Source: an uncultured Lachnospiraceae bacterium | GTDB lineage: Bacteria > Bacillota > Clostridia > Lachnospirales > Lachnospiraceae | Assembly: GCA_910588125.1 (NCBI GenBank) | Contig: CAJUPI010000015.1 | Coordinates: forward strand, 1-50,819 | Length of the DNA stretch: 50,819 nucleotides | Direction of reading: 5' to 3' | In this document: positions 41,844-50,039 of the stretch, in pieces | Position numbering within the stretch: the stretch's first letter is position 1 | Layout of the letters: the number at the start of each line of letters is the position of its first letter | Notes under the pieces: generated by a model | Databases searched by the model: none | Told to the model about the DNA's origin: nothing | Seen by the model: the letters and a program-made list of their open reading frames with translations, nothing else | Position numbers and translations under genes: made by a program

Positions 41844-44075
41844 ATGGCCAGAGGGCAGATAAAAAAGGTACCGGTACAGGAAAGCCAGACAGTATTTGCA
41901 CTGGATATCGGAACCAGAAGTATCATCGGAATGGTGGGTGTGGTGGAAGAGGGGAAGGTGAAGATCCTCGCCATTGAGAAGGAAGAACACACAGAAAGAG
42001 CGATGATTGACGGACAGATTGAGAATATAGAGAAAGTATCACGTCTGGCAGAAAAGGTGAAAAAGCGTCTGGAGGAGCAATTAGATATTCGGCTGACCCG
42101 GGTCTGTGTGGCAGCGGCCGGCCGGGCGCTGAGAACCCGGCGGGCAGATTTTGAGATGAAGCTGTCGGGAGCACAGATTATTGATGACGAGGTGATCAGC
42201 CGCCTGGAGGCGGGAGCGATCAGCAAGGCAGAGGAAGCTTTTGATGCCGAAAATGAAGCAGCCGGGGATTCGCGGCGGTTTTATCTGGTGGGATATACGG
42301 TATGCCAATATTATCTGGATCAGTACACGATGTCCAGCTTAAAAGACCATAGGGGACGTGAACTCAAGGTGGATTTAATTGCCACATTTTTGCCGAGCGA
42401 GGTAGTGGAAAGCCTCTATACGACGATGAATAAAATCGGGCTGGAGGTCGCCAGCATTACGTTGGAGCCGATTGCAGCGATCAACGCTGCGATTCCGGAG
42501 AATCTGCGGCTTTTGAATCTGGTGATGGTGGATATCGGCGCCGGAACCTCGGATATCGCTGCCTGTACCGGAGGAAGTGTAACTGGTTATACCATGGCAA
42601 CCGTAGCCGGAGATGAGATCACAGAAGCGCTCATGAAGGCGTATCTGGTGGATTTTGAGACGGCGGAAAAGATTAAGGTACAGATGGATCAGGGCGGGGA
42701 CATTACCTTTGCCGATATTTTAGGATTTGAACAGAAGCTTTCCCAGGAGGAGCTGTTCCAGTGCATTCAGGGGACTTCTGAGATATTGTGCCAGGAGATT
42801 GCCGAGAAGATTATAGAGGTAAACGGCAGTGCCCCGTCCGCGCTTTTCCTGGCAGGCGGCGGCAGTAAGCTGGCCCGTTTGCAGGAGGGCTTGGCGAAAG
42901 CGCTGGGGATGGATGAAAAACGGGTAGCGATTGCGGGAAGCTATTTTCAGGCGAGTGCCTTTTCGGAGGATTATGATCTAAACAATCCAGAATATGCCAC
43001 GCCGTTGGGAATTGCGGTATCTTCCGGCCTGAATATGATCAACGATAGTTTCCGGGTCATTTTAAATGACCGGCCGGCCAAGCTGTTTCGCAGCGGCAGC
43101 TTTACGGCGCTTAATCTTTTGATGATGAACGGATACGGTTTTCGGGATATTATGGGACATCCGGGAGCGAATCTTACGGTGACGGTCAACGGAAACAGGA
43201 AGGTGTTTTATGGCGTGGCTTCGCAACCGGCCTCTTTGCAGATCAACGGCAGGGAGGGCAAGCTTTCGGAGCTGATCCATGCCGGGGACAATATTAGCTT
43301 TCAGCCAGCGGTTCCGGGCACTCCGGCAGAGGCTTGCCTGGGAGACATTGAGGGTGCGGCCGACTGCCATGAGGTTCGGCTAAACGGGGCTTATGCGTTT
43401 TTAGAGACACCGCTGAAGAATGGCGATGTGATAGAGCTGTTGTGGCCAGGGGAGGCAGCCGAAGAGAACAAGACGCCGGAGAAAAAGCCGGGAGTTGAGG
43501 AAATGGCAGGGGCAAAGGCAGCCGAGGGGAGCCGAGAGGCATCGTTGGAAGGACCAAAGCCTGTGGCGGTGCAAAGAAAGACGCCTCTCTTGGAGACGCC
43601 AGGAGCCGGGAGAGAGCGGAACAAGGCGGCAAGGGCAGAGCAGATGCCAGAGGATGGCAAAAGGATGCCGGAAGCGATTGCTGAGACGTCAGAAAGAGAG
43701 GGAAAGCCGAGGGAAGCGAATGGCGAGATGCCGGAGCGTGAGGGAAAGCCGAGAGAAGCGATCACAGAGATACCAGAAAAGATGGCAGCTATTGCAGAAA
43801 TTGCGGGCCCTAAAGATATAGAAACAGGAAAAGCGTCAGAAAAGGCAGTGGCGCCAAAAAGAAAAAGGGAGATTGTGTTCCGGCTGAACGGAGCATCGCT
43901 GCCTCTCCCTGTCAAGGACGATGGACAGCCTTACTATCTGATGGACATGCTGGAATATTCGGGGATTGATCTGAAGAATCCTAAAGGGACGGTAAAGCTA
44001 AGTGTGAACGGAGCGCCAGGGATGTTTCAGCAGGCACTGAAGGCGGGAGATGTGATTGATATTCGGGAGGAGTGA
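41844..44075 (+). CDS. FtsA-like actin-fold protein with long repeat-bearing C-terminus
   Basis: A 743-residue protein. The first 390 or so residues are an FtsA/PilM-type actin fold: phosphate loop FALDIGTRSIIGMVG, a 1C subdomain with RVCVAAAGRALRTRRADFEM, the second phosphate loop VDIGAGTSDIA, and adenosine loop LAGGGSKLARL. Beyond residue 430 are short beta units: QINGREGKLSELIHAGDNIS, RLNGAYAFLETPLKNGDVIE, and at the C-terminus VNGAPGMFQQALKAGDVIDI. They share an NG...GDxI pattern, which suggests small beta-grasp domains. A low-complexity Glu/Lys/Pro-rich linker (about 545-675) separates the last unit. The ATG at 41844 has AGGAGG 6 bases upstream; an earlier ATG at 41826 is less well placed. 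It may recruit wall or envelope proteins, but the true FtsA role is uncertain. Confidence 0.82.
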   Translation: MARGQIKKVPVQESQTVFALDIGTRSIIGMVGVVEEGKVKILAIEKEEHTERAMIDGQIENIEKVSRLAEKVKKRLEEQLDIRLTRVCVAAAGRALRTRRADFEMKLSGAQIIDDEVISRLEAGAISKAEEAFDAENEAAGDSRRFYLVGYTVCQYYLDQYTMSSLKDHRGRELKVDLIATFLPSEVVESLYTTMNKIGLEVASITLEPIAAINAAIPENLRLLNLVMVDIGAGTSDIAACTGGSVTGYTMATVAGDEITEALMKAYLVDFETAEKIKVQMDQGGDITFADILGFEQKLSQEELFQCIQGTSEILCQEIAEKIIEVNGSAPSALFLAGGGSKLARLQEGLAKALGMDEKRVAIAGSYFQASAFSEDYDLNNPEYATPLGIAVSSGLNMINDSFRVILNDRPAKLFRSGSFTALNLLMMNGYGFRDIMGHPGANLTVTVNGNRKVFYGVASQPASLQINGREGKLSELIHAGDNISFQPAVPGTPAEACLGDIEGAADCHEVRLNGAYAFLETPLKNGDVIELLWPGEAAEENKTPEKKPGVEEMAGAKAAEGSREASLEGPKPVAVQRKTPLLETPGAGRERNKAARAEQMPEDGKRMPEAIAETSEREGKPREANGEMPEREGKPREAITEIPEKMAAIAEIAGPKDIETGKASEKAVAPKRKREIVFRLNGASLPLPVKDDGQPYYLMDMLEYSGIDLKNPKGTVKLSVNGAPGMFQQALKAGDVIDIREE
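43692..43775 (+). repeat. Tandem 42-bp repeat within the FtsA-like linker
   Basis: Two in-frame units of 14 codons, EREGKPREANGEMP and EREGKPREAITEIP, follow each other directly. Flanking degenerate pieces (PEAIAETS, PEKMAAIAEI) suggest older copies. Confidence 0.7.
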
Positions 44076-44107
44076 TTTTCAAAAAGGGATTGTCCCATTT
44101 CCCGCCG

Positions 44108-44144
44108 CTTCCCGCTCCTTTTGACCCCAACATCATGACATTGG
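44108..44144 (+). repeat. Repeat B, degenerate copy 4
   Basis: CTTCCCGCTCCTTTTG (44108-44123) and, after 11 bases, ATGACATTGG (44135-44144) match both ends of repeat B copy 1, in the same order and orientation. The middle is shortened. It lies after the FtsA-like gene. Confidence 0.5.
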
Positions 44145-44152
44145 ATAAATTA

Positions 44153-44181
44153 TTGACATTTTACCCTTCGGTGATTACAAT
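44153..44181 (+). promoter_or_regulatory. Promoter for the cobalamin-riboswitch operon
   Basis: A consensus TTGACA (44153-44158) and TACAAT (44176-44181) are 17 bases apart. Transcription would start near 44188, just before the riboswitch. Confidence 0.75.
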
Positions 44182-44207
44182 AAAACAGAAACCATAACTT
44201 CATAGAA

Positions 44208-44370
44208 GACCAAGTGCCGGCTTTACGAAGCCGGGTAAAAGAGAACCGGGTGAGAGTCCCGGGCGATCCGGTCACTGTGAGCGGGGAGCGATTCTGCAAA
44301 ATACCATTGTGCAGTTGCATGAGAAGGTGCAGAAGAGCGAGGAGCCGTAAGCCAGGAAACCTGCTTGGTC
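44208..44370 (+). promoter_or_regulatory. Cobalamin riboswitch aptamer
   Basis: The closing stem is GACCAAG (44208-44214) with CTTGGTC (44364-44370). Inside it are the conserved parts of the class: AAGTGCCGG, the long arm with GAGAACCGGGTGAGAG, CCGGTCACTGTGAGCGGGGAGC, and the B12 box GCCAGGAAACCTGC (44351-44364). Binding of a cobalamin should reduce expression of the genes downstream. Which cobalamin form it prefers cannot be told reliably by eye. Confidence 0.9.
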
Positions 44371-44384
44371 GGTATATGTTGGCG

Positions 44385-44448
44385 CTTCCTGTGAAAGTCT
44401 GTTCAACAAAGGAATACAGGAAGGTTCCCTAGGAGCCTTCTTTTTGTG
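44385..44448 (+). terminator. Riboswitch expression platform: terminator and competing antiterminator
   Basis: The terminator stem is GAAGGTTCC (44420-44428) with GGAGCCTTC (44432-44440), followed by TTTTTG. An alternative stem pairs CTTCCTGT (44385-44392) with ACAGGAAG (44416-44423). The two stems share GAAG at 44420-44423 and so exclude each other. This fits transcriptional attenuation: cobalamin bound, terminator forms. Confidence 0.75.
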
Positions 44449-44547
44449 TTTGCTTTTTCTTGTGAAAAGATGCTTTCCGGAATGCGTATGGCAGGGGCCG
44501 GAGCCGGAGACTCCGGCAATCCATCGAAATCATAAGGAGGAAGCAAC

Positions 44548-45558
44548 ATGAAGAAAAAAGAAATCGTATTATGGATGGCTGCCATGGCTGCCATGTGGTG
44601 TCTGTCCGGCTGTGGAGACAGTGCCAGGACAGCTGTGCCAGGGACAGAGACGGCAGCATTGCCGGGGACAGCGGCTGGCGGGATGACGGCAGAGGAAAAG
44701 GAACAGCCGGAAACAGGAGCGGGAAATGAAAGGGAAGAAACGGCCGGACAGGGGAGCAAGGATGAGACAGCGGCGGTGATTTTGGTGGTAAGCTTTGGCA
44801 CCAGCTTTAATGACAGCCGGGATATCACCATCGGAGCAGTCGAAAAGGCAATCGCCGGGGCTTATCCGGAATATGAAGTGAGAAGGGCCTTTACCGCTCA
44901 GACGATTATTGATATTTTAAGGGAGCGGGACGGATTGGAGATTGATAATGTAACAGAAGCGTTGGACCGGGCGGTGGCAGACGGGGTCCGCCGGCTGGTG
45001 ATACAGCCGACGCATCTGATGAACGGATTGGAATATGAAGATGTGATAGCCGAGCTGGCGGGATATGAGGAGGATTTTGAGCAAATTGTAGTGGGAGAAC
45101 CCTTGCTTACCAGCGATGAAGATTTTGAGGCAGTGGCCAGGGCAATTACAGCGGCTACGGGTGATTATGATGACGGGGAAACGGCAGTTGTCTATATGGG
45201 CCATGGGACAGAGGCAGAATCCAATCAGATCTATGACAAAATGCAAAAGACGCTGGTGGAAGCGGGTTTTGAGAATTATTATATCGGTACAGTAGAGGCA
45301 GAGCCGACCTTAGAGGATGTGAAAAAGGCGTTGAAAGAAAAAGGCGGCTATAAGAAGGTAGTGCTGGCTCCGCTCATGGTGGTGGCCGGCGATCATGCCA
45401 ATAATGATATGGCCGGAGACGAGGAGGATTCCTGGAAAACGGCCTTTGCTGCTGATGGCTATGTGGTGGAATGCCTGCTTAAAGGGCTGGGAGAGCTGGA
45501 GGCGATTCAGCAGATTTATGTCGATCATGTCAGAACTGCTGTCAATGAGCTGAAATGA
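44548..45558 (+). CDS. Exported lipoprotein CbiK-type cobalt chelatase
   Basis: A 336-residue protein with a lipoprotein signal (MKKKEIVLWMAAMAAMWCLS, then GC; lipobox LSGC with Cys22), a low-complexity Ala/Gly/Glu linker (about 25-72) and a full CbiK domain (about 75-336). Family residues are kept: IQPTHLMNGLEYEDV (His156), VYMGHGTEAESNQIY (His219), and PLMVVAGDHANNDMAGDEED (His283). CbiK normally inserts cobalt into sirohydrochlorin or related tetrapyrroles in the cytoplasm during anaerobic B12 synthesis. Here it must sit outside the membrane, as periplasmic CbiK does in Desulfovibrio. Its place in a B12-riboswitch operon with an ABC importer suggests a role in corrinoid or metal uptake. 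AAGGAGG precedes the ATG. The stop overlaps the next gene. Confidence 0.85.
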   Translation: MKKKEIVLWMAAMAAMWCLSGCGDSARTAVPGTETAALPGTAAGGMTAEEKEQPETGAGNEREETAGQGSKDETAAVILVVSFGTSFNDSRDITIGAVEKAIAGAYPEYEVRRAFTAQTIIDILRERDGLEIDNVTEALDRAVADGVRRLVIQPTHLMNGLEYEDVIAELAGYEEDFEQIVVGEPLLTSDEDFEAVARAITAATGDYDDGETAVVYMGHGTEAESNQIYDKMQKTLVEAGFENYYIGTVEAEPTLEDVKKALKEKGGYKKVVLAPLMVVAGDHANNDMAGDEEDSWKTAFAADGYVVECLLKGLGELEAIQQIYVDHVRTAVNELK

Positions 45559-46760
45559 TGAAAATGGACAAGAAGATTAAAAGGACAGGCATCTGTATTC
45601 TGGCGTGGGCGCTGCTTGCTACTCAGGCAGCTTTTGGAGAGCCGTCTTATTCCCGGGTGGCCTCTGAGGAGGAACGGGCCAGGGCAGTATCGGTGGGAGT
45701 AGAGGGAATGATGCCGATTTCCGGAGCCGATGTGGTGGACGGTACGTATGAGGTAGAGGTGGAGTCCAGTTCATCCATGTTTCGGATAGAGAAGGCAGAG
45801 CTGACGGTTCAAGGGGGAGAGATGCAGGCGGTCCTCACTCTGAGCGGAACCGGATACCAATATCTGTATATGGGAACAGCAGAACAGGCAGCCTTGAGCG
45901 ATCCCTCGAATTATATTGAACATGTGGAAGATGAGGAAGGAAAATATACCTATCAGATCCCGGTGATGGCACTGGATCAGGCGATTGCATGTGCAGCATT
46001 CAGCAAAAATAAGAAAAAATGGTACGGGCGGCAGATTCTCTTTTTGGCTGAGAGCCTGCCGGCGAAAGCAATATTGGTCCCGTTGCCGGATTATCAGGCA
46101 TTGAGACGTGCCGCCAAGGAAAAACGGATCGAGGCAATGCGGGCAAAGGATGAAAAAACGCAGGAAAGTAAAGAAGCATTATCTTCGGATGAAGCCTGGC
46201 AGGAAACCGGGGAAGGCTTTGGTCCTGGCGGGATTGGACAGGGAACGAAACCGGCAATGGTGGAGTTAGATGATGGGGAGTATGAGATTACGCTGGATTT
46301 TGCGGGCGGAAGCGGGCGGTCATTCATAGAATCTCCGGCAACACTTATGGTTCGGGAAGGGCGGGCGTATGTCCGGCTTTGCTGGAGCAGCTCTCATTAT
46401 GATTATATGAAGATGGGGGAGGAGATTTACCGCCCGGTGAAGGAAAACGGACGCGCGATATTTGAGCTTCCTGTGCCGGTGTTTGATGAGCCGTTGGCGG
46501 TAGTCGGGAATACTACGGCGATGAGTACGCCTCATGAGATCGAGTACCAGCTGATCTTTTATCAAGATTCGATCCGTTCCGGGAATATGTCCGCCTTTGT
46601 TTTAAAAGAGCGGAATGCAAGGATAAAAATATGGATTTGGCCTGTAGCGGGCGGGACGGTAATTTTATGTTGGTGCTTTATTTTTCTGAAAGAGAAACGG
46701 AGAACCGTCCCGGCAGGCCGGATGGCTCGGGAAACCGAAAAAAAGGAGCCGGAAGAATGA
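45555..46760 (+). CDS. Membrane-anchored surface protein with two NEAT-like domains
   Basis: A 401-residue protein of unknown function. It has a signal peptide (about 1-29, ending AAFGE), two similar beta-sandwich domains, and a C-terminal membrane helix (about 356-376) followed by a basic tail (KEKRRTVPAGR). Domain 1 (about 62-175) reads DGTYEVEVESSSSMFRIEKA, then LTVQGGEMQAVLTLSG, then GYQYLYMGTAEQA. Domain 2 (about 235-345) reads DGEYEITLDFAGGSG, then LMVREGRAYVRLCW, then SSHYDYMKMG, and ends EIEYQLIFYQ. The pattern recalls NEAT haem-binding domains, including a Ser-rich SSSSMF and a Tyr-rich last strand, but this is a fold guess. A charged linker (about 185-225) separates them. Likely a cell-surface ligand-binding protein for the transporter. 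Confidence 0.75.
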   Translation: MMKMDKKIKRTGICILAWALLATQAAFGEPSYSRVASEEERARAVSVGVEGMMPISGADVVDGTYEVEVESSSSMFRIEKAELTVQGGEMQAVLTLSGTGYQYLYMGTAEQAALSDPSNYIEHVEDEEGKYTYQIPVMALDQAIACAAFSKNKKKWYGRQILFLAESLPAKAILVPLPDYQALRRAAKEKRIEAMRAKDEKTQESKEALSSDEAWQETGEGFGPGGIGQGTKPAMVELDDGEYEITLDFAGGSGRSFIESPATLMVREGRAYVRLCWSSSHYDYMKMGEEIYRPVKENGRAIFELPVPVFDEPLAVVGNTTAMSTPHEIEYQLIFYQDSIRSGNMSAFVLKERNARIKIWIWPVAGGTVILCWCFIFLKEKRRTVPAGRMARETEKKEPEE

Positions 46761-47884
46761 AGAAACGAATAATCTTCCTTTTGTGTGGTATGGCTTTGGC
46801 ATGGAACTTGATGGCCTGCCAAAACCAACAGCCAAAAACGCATGATGTCAGCGATTATCTTGTTTATTCTCACAGTATGGATCTGCATTACGCCAGAGAA
46901 TTTTCCGTCGACTATTATGAAGGCGGTTATGCCCTGATCACGCTTGCCGGTTCAGAGCATTACTTACTGGTTCCGGAGGCGCTGGAGGTTCCGGAAGATT
47001 TGAAGGAGGATGTCACGGTTCTTGAGCAGCCGCTAAAGAACTTGTATCTGGCGGCCTCAGCCGCCATGGATATGTTTGTGGCCCTGGATGCACTGCCGTG
47101 GATTCGTTTCAGCGCCTTAAAGACGGAGGGATGGTATATCCCGGAGGTCAGAGAGGCTATGGAAGCGGGGGCGATTCTCTATGCCGGAAAGTATGCGGCG
47201 CCGGATTATGAGAGGATTTTGGCGGAGGATTGCAGGCTGGCGGTGGAGAATACCATGATTTATCATACCCCTCAGGTGAAGGAGCAGTTGGAACGCTTTG
47301 GTATTCCGGTGCTGGTCGACTATTCCAGTTATGAAAAAGAGCCGCTGGGCCGAATGGAATGGGTGCGGTTGTATGGGCTGCTGACAGGCAGACAGGCACA
47401 GGCAGAGGCGGCTTTTGAAGCGGAGAAGGCGGTATTTGAGGCAGTGAAAGGAGAAGATTTTACCGGAAAAAGAGTAGCCTTTTTTTATATTACCAGCAAT
47501 GGTGAGATCCATGTCCGGAGACCCTCGGACTATCTGCCGAAAATGATTGAGCTGGCGGGTGGCTGCTATTTTTTTCAGGATCCAGATGAGGCGGGCGGTT
47601 CATCCACTATGACAATGCAGTGGGAAGAGTTCTATGCGGCAGCTAAGGATGCCGATTATCTGATATACAACAGTACCGTGGACGGGGAGATGAATTCTTT
47701 GGATGAGCTGCTGGCAAAAAGCGGGCTGCTGAAGAATTTTAAGGCAGTGCAGGAGGGAAATGTATTCTGTACCTCCAGAAACCTGTATCAATCTACGATG
47801 TCCCTGGGCACCATTACTTATGATATTCATGAAATGCTGGCAGGACGGGAAGAGAATCTGACATATCTTTATAAATTGGAGTGA
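46757..47884 (+). CDS. Lipoprotein ABC substrate-binding protein (BtuF/FecB class)
   Basis: A 375-residue cluster III binding protein. Signal peptide MKKRIIFLLCGMALAWNLMA ends in a lipobox with Cys21. The two lobes span about 90-200 (LYLAASAAMDMFVALDALP, ALKTEGWYIPEVREAM) and 240-375 (GKRVAFFYITSNGEIHVRRP, LLKNFKAVQEGNVFCTSRNL), joined by the long helix LTGRQAQAEAAFEAEKAVFEA, as in BtuF. The riboswitch points to a corrinoid ligand, though haem or iron chelates are possible. The start overlaps the previous stop (ATGA), with AAGGAG 10 bases upstream. The open frame begins at 46631, but a start there would lack the signal peptide. Confidence 0.88.
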   Translation: MKKRIIFLLCGMALAWNLMACQNQQPKTHDVSDYLVYSHSMDLHYAREFSVDYYEGGYALITLAGSEHYLLVPEALEVPEDLKEDVTVLEQPLKNLYLAASAAMDMFVALDALPWIRFSALKTEGWYIPEVREAMEAGAILYAGKYAAPDYERILAEDCRLAVENTMIYHTPQVKEQLERFGIPVLVDYSSYEKEPLGRMEWVRLYGLLTGRQAQAEAAFEAEKAVFEAVKGEDFTGKRVAFFYITSNGEIHVRRPSDYLPKMIELAGGCYFFQDPDEAGGSSTMTMQWEEFYAAAKDADYLIYNSTVDGEMNSLDELLAKSGLLKNFKAVQEGNVFCTSRNLYQSTMSLGTITYDIHEMLAGREENLTYLYKLE

Positions 47885-47887
47885 CAG

Positions 47888-48901
47888 ATGATTATGAGGA
47901 GAACCGGTTGTAAGGTGGTTTTTTTGCTGCTGATTTTTTTGCTGGCAGGATTGCTGGCAGCAAATATTTGTGTGGGAGGTGTGAACATCCCTCTGGGGGA
48001 GGTGCTTTCTTTTTTGCAGGGTAAAGGGGAAAATGCCGTGCATAAGGATATTGTATTCTTTATCCGCTTTCCGCGGGCGCTGGCAGCGGCTATTCTGGGA
48101 GGGGCACTGGCATTATCCGGTTATTTGCTACAGACCTTTTTTCATAATCCGATTGCCGGACCGTTTATTCTGGGCATTTCTTCCGGGGCTAAGCTTTTCG
48201 TGGCATTGACGATGGTGGCATCGTTGGAAATGGTGAGGCAGCCAGGGGCTGGATGGCTGATCGGGGCGGCATTTGCGGGAGCAATGCTTTCTATGGCCTT
48301 TGTCATTTTGATGTCCGGCATCCTGGGGCGAATGTCAATGTTGATTGTCAGCGGTGTGATGATCGGATATATTTGTTCGGCGGTGACGGATTTTGTGGTG
48401 GCTTTTGCAGATGACGCGGATATTGTGAATCTACATAACTGGTCAAAGGGAAGCTTTTCGGGGATCGGCTGGGAGCAGGTGGCAACGATGGCGATTGTGG
48501 TGTTGACGGTTTCTGCCGGCGTGTTTTTGCTTTCCAAGCCAATCCAGGCATATCAGCTGGGGGAAAGCTATGCGCAAAATCTCGGGTTAAACGTCAGCTG
48601 GTTTCGGGTGGGGCTGGTAGTGTTTTCAAGCCTGCTTTCTGCCTGCGTGACCGCATTTGCCGGCCCGGTTTCCTTTGTGGGTATAGCTGTGCCGCAGCTT
48701 GTGAAATATCTGCTGGGGACTACGCGGCCGGTTTTGATGATTCCGGCCTGTTTTCTGGGAGGCGCTGTTTTCTGCCTTTTTTGCGATTTGCTGGCGAGAA
48801 TGTTATTAGCGCCGACGGAATTGAGTATCAGCACCGTGACAGCAGTGTTTGGTGCGCCAGTGGTCCTTGTGATAATGGTGCAACGGCGCCGGGATGCTTA
48901 A
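47888..48901 (+). CDS. FecCD family ABC transporter permease
   Basis: A 337-residue permease of the BtuC/FecCD family, with about nine or ten hydrophobic helices. Family signatures are IRFPRALAAAILGGALALSG, QTFFHNPIAGPFILGISSGA, and GPVSFVGIAVPQLVKYLLG, and the SFSGIGWEQ loop. It would form the membrane channel for the lipoprotein-bound ligand. It begins 3 bases after the binding-protein stop, with TTGGAG upstream. Genes for permease and ATPase complete an importer of the vitamin B12/iron-complex type. Confidence 0.93.
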   Translation: MIMRRTGCKVVFLLLIFLLAGLLAANICVGGVNIPLGEVLSFLQGKGENAVHKDIVFFIRFPRALAAAILGGALALSGYLLQTFFHNPIAGPFILGISSGAKLFVALTMVASLEMVRQPGAGWLIGAAFAGAMLSMAFVILMSGILGRMSMLIVSGVMIGYICSAVTDFVVAFADDADIVNLHNWSKGSFSGIGWEQVATMAIVVLTVSAGVFLLSKPIQAYQLGESYAQNLGLNVSWFRVGLVVFSSLLSACVTAFAGPVSFVGIAVPQLVKYLLGTTRPVLMIPACFLGGAVFCLFCDLLARMLLAPTELSISTVTAVFGAPVVLVIMVQRRRDA

Positions 48902-48938
48902 GAGGATTGCCAGTGAGCAGTAGCGGACAGGAGGAACG

Positions 48939-50039
48939 ATGCCGGAAGAATTTTTCTTTTATACCAAGGGAATGACGGTGGGATACGAAGGTGTTCCCTT
49001 GATTAAAAATATCGAGATTAAGGTGAAACGGGGAGAAATTTTGACGCTGATTGGGCCGAACGGTGCCGGGAAGACGACGATTTTACGAAGCTTGATCCGT
49101 CAGCTAAAGCCTCTGGGAGGGGTAGTGTATCTGGACGGAAAAGATATGGCAACACTAAGCGGCAGAGAGATTGCCCGCCGGTTGTCAATCGTACTTACAG
49201 AGAGGATCCGTCCCGAGCTGGTGACCTGCCGGGAGGTGGTGGAGACCGGGAGATATCCCTATACCGGAAGATTGGGGAGATTGTCGGCGGAGGATCGACG
49301 GATTGTCATGGAGGCGATGGAGCTGGTTCACGTAGCGGAACTGGCCGGTGAGGATTTTGCCCGAATCAGTGACGGACAGCGGCAGAGAGTGATGCTGGCG
49401 CGCGCGCTCAGCCAGGAGCCGGAATTGATTGTGCTTGATGAGCCTACTTCTTTTTTGGATATTCGTCATAAGCTGGAATTTCTGTCCGTACTTCAGGAGC
49501 TGTCGCAAAAGCGCAAGTTGTCGGTGATTTTATCTCTGCATGAGCTGGAGCTGGCGGAACGGGTTTCCGATAAGCTGGCCTGTATCCAAAAAGATCGGAT
49601 CGATCGTTTCGGGACGCCGGAGGAAATCTTTGTGCCGGGATATATCCGGCAGCTTTATCAGATAGGTACCGGTGCCGGCGAAGAATGTAGCGGGACGCCG
49701 GAGCTGCCGCCGGCAAAGGGCAGGCCGGAAGCATTCGTGTTTGCGGGAAATGGCCGGGGAACGCCGGTATACCGAAGTTTGCAGCGGCAGGGGCGCCCTT
49801 TTGCCACCGGAATTTTGTGGGAGAATGATCAGGATTATCCGGTGGCAAGACAGCTGGCGGCTGAGGTGGTGGCGGAACCGGCTTTTTGCCGGCTCCGTGA
49901 GTCGTCAGTGGCTCGTGCGAAGGAACTGATGACAAGTTGCAAAGAGATTATTTTTGCCTTAAAACCGGAGTCCGGCGGGGAGCTTTATCCGGAGCTTTGG
50001 GAGCTTTGGGAATATGGAAGACAGCAGGGGAAGGTTTAG
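48939..50039 (+). CDS. ABC transporter ATP-binding protein with C-terminal extension
   Basis: A 366-residue ATPase of the BtuD/FecE class. Walker A GPNGAGKTT (about 43-51), signature ISDGQRQRVMLARAL (about 146-160), Walker B LIVLDEPTSFLD and the His switch LSLHELELAERV are all present, within the first 245 residues. A further 110 or so residues (about 250-366, with PEAFVFAGNGRGTPVYRSLQ and ATGILWENDQDYPVARQLAA) resemble a small Rossmann-like domain seen in some clostridial and archaeal relatives. Its role is unknown and may be regulatory. AGGAGG precedes the ATG. The stop overlaps the convergent gene at 50036 by four bases. Confidence 0.9.
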   Translation: MPEEFFFYTKGMTVGYEGVPLIKNIEIKVKRGEILTLIGPNGAGKTTILRSLIRQLKPLGGVVYLDGKDMATLSGREIARRLSIVLTERIRPELVTCREVVETGRYPYTGRLGRLSAEDRRIVMEAMELVHVAELAGEDFARISDGQRQRVMLARALSQEPELIVLDEPTSFLDIRHKLEFLSVLQELSQKRKLSVILSLHELELAERVSDKLACIQKDRIDRFGTPEEIFVPGYIRQLYQIGTGAGEECSGTPELPPAKGRPEAFVFAGNGRGTPVYRSLQRQGRPFATGILWENDQDYPVARQLAAEVVAEPAFCRLRESSVARAKELMTSCKEIIFALKPESGGELYPELWELWEYGRQQGKV

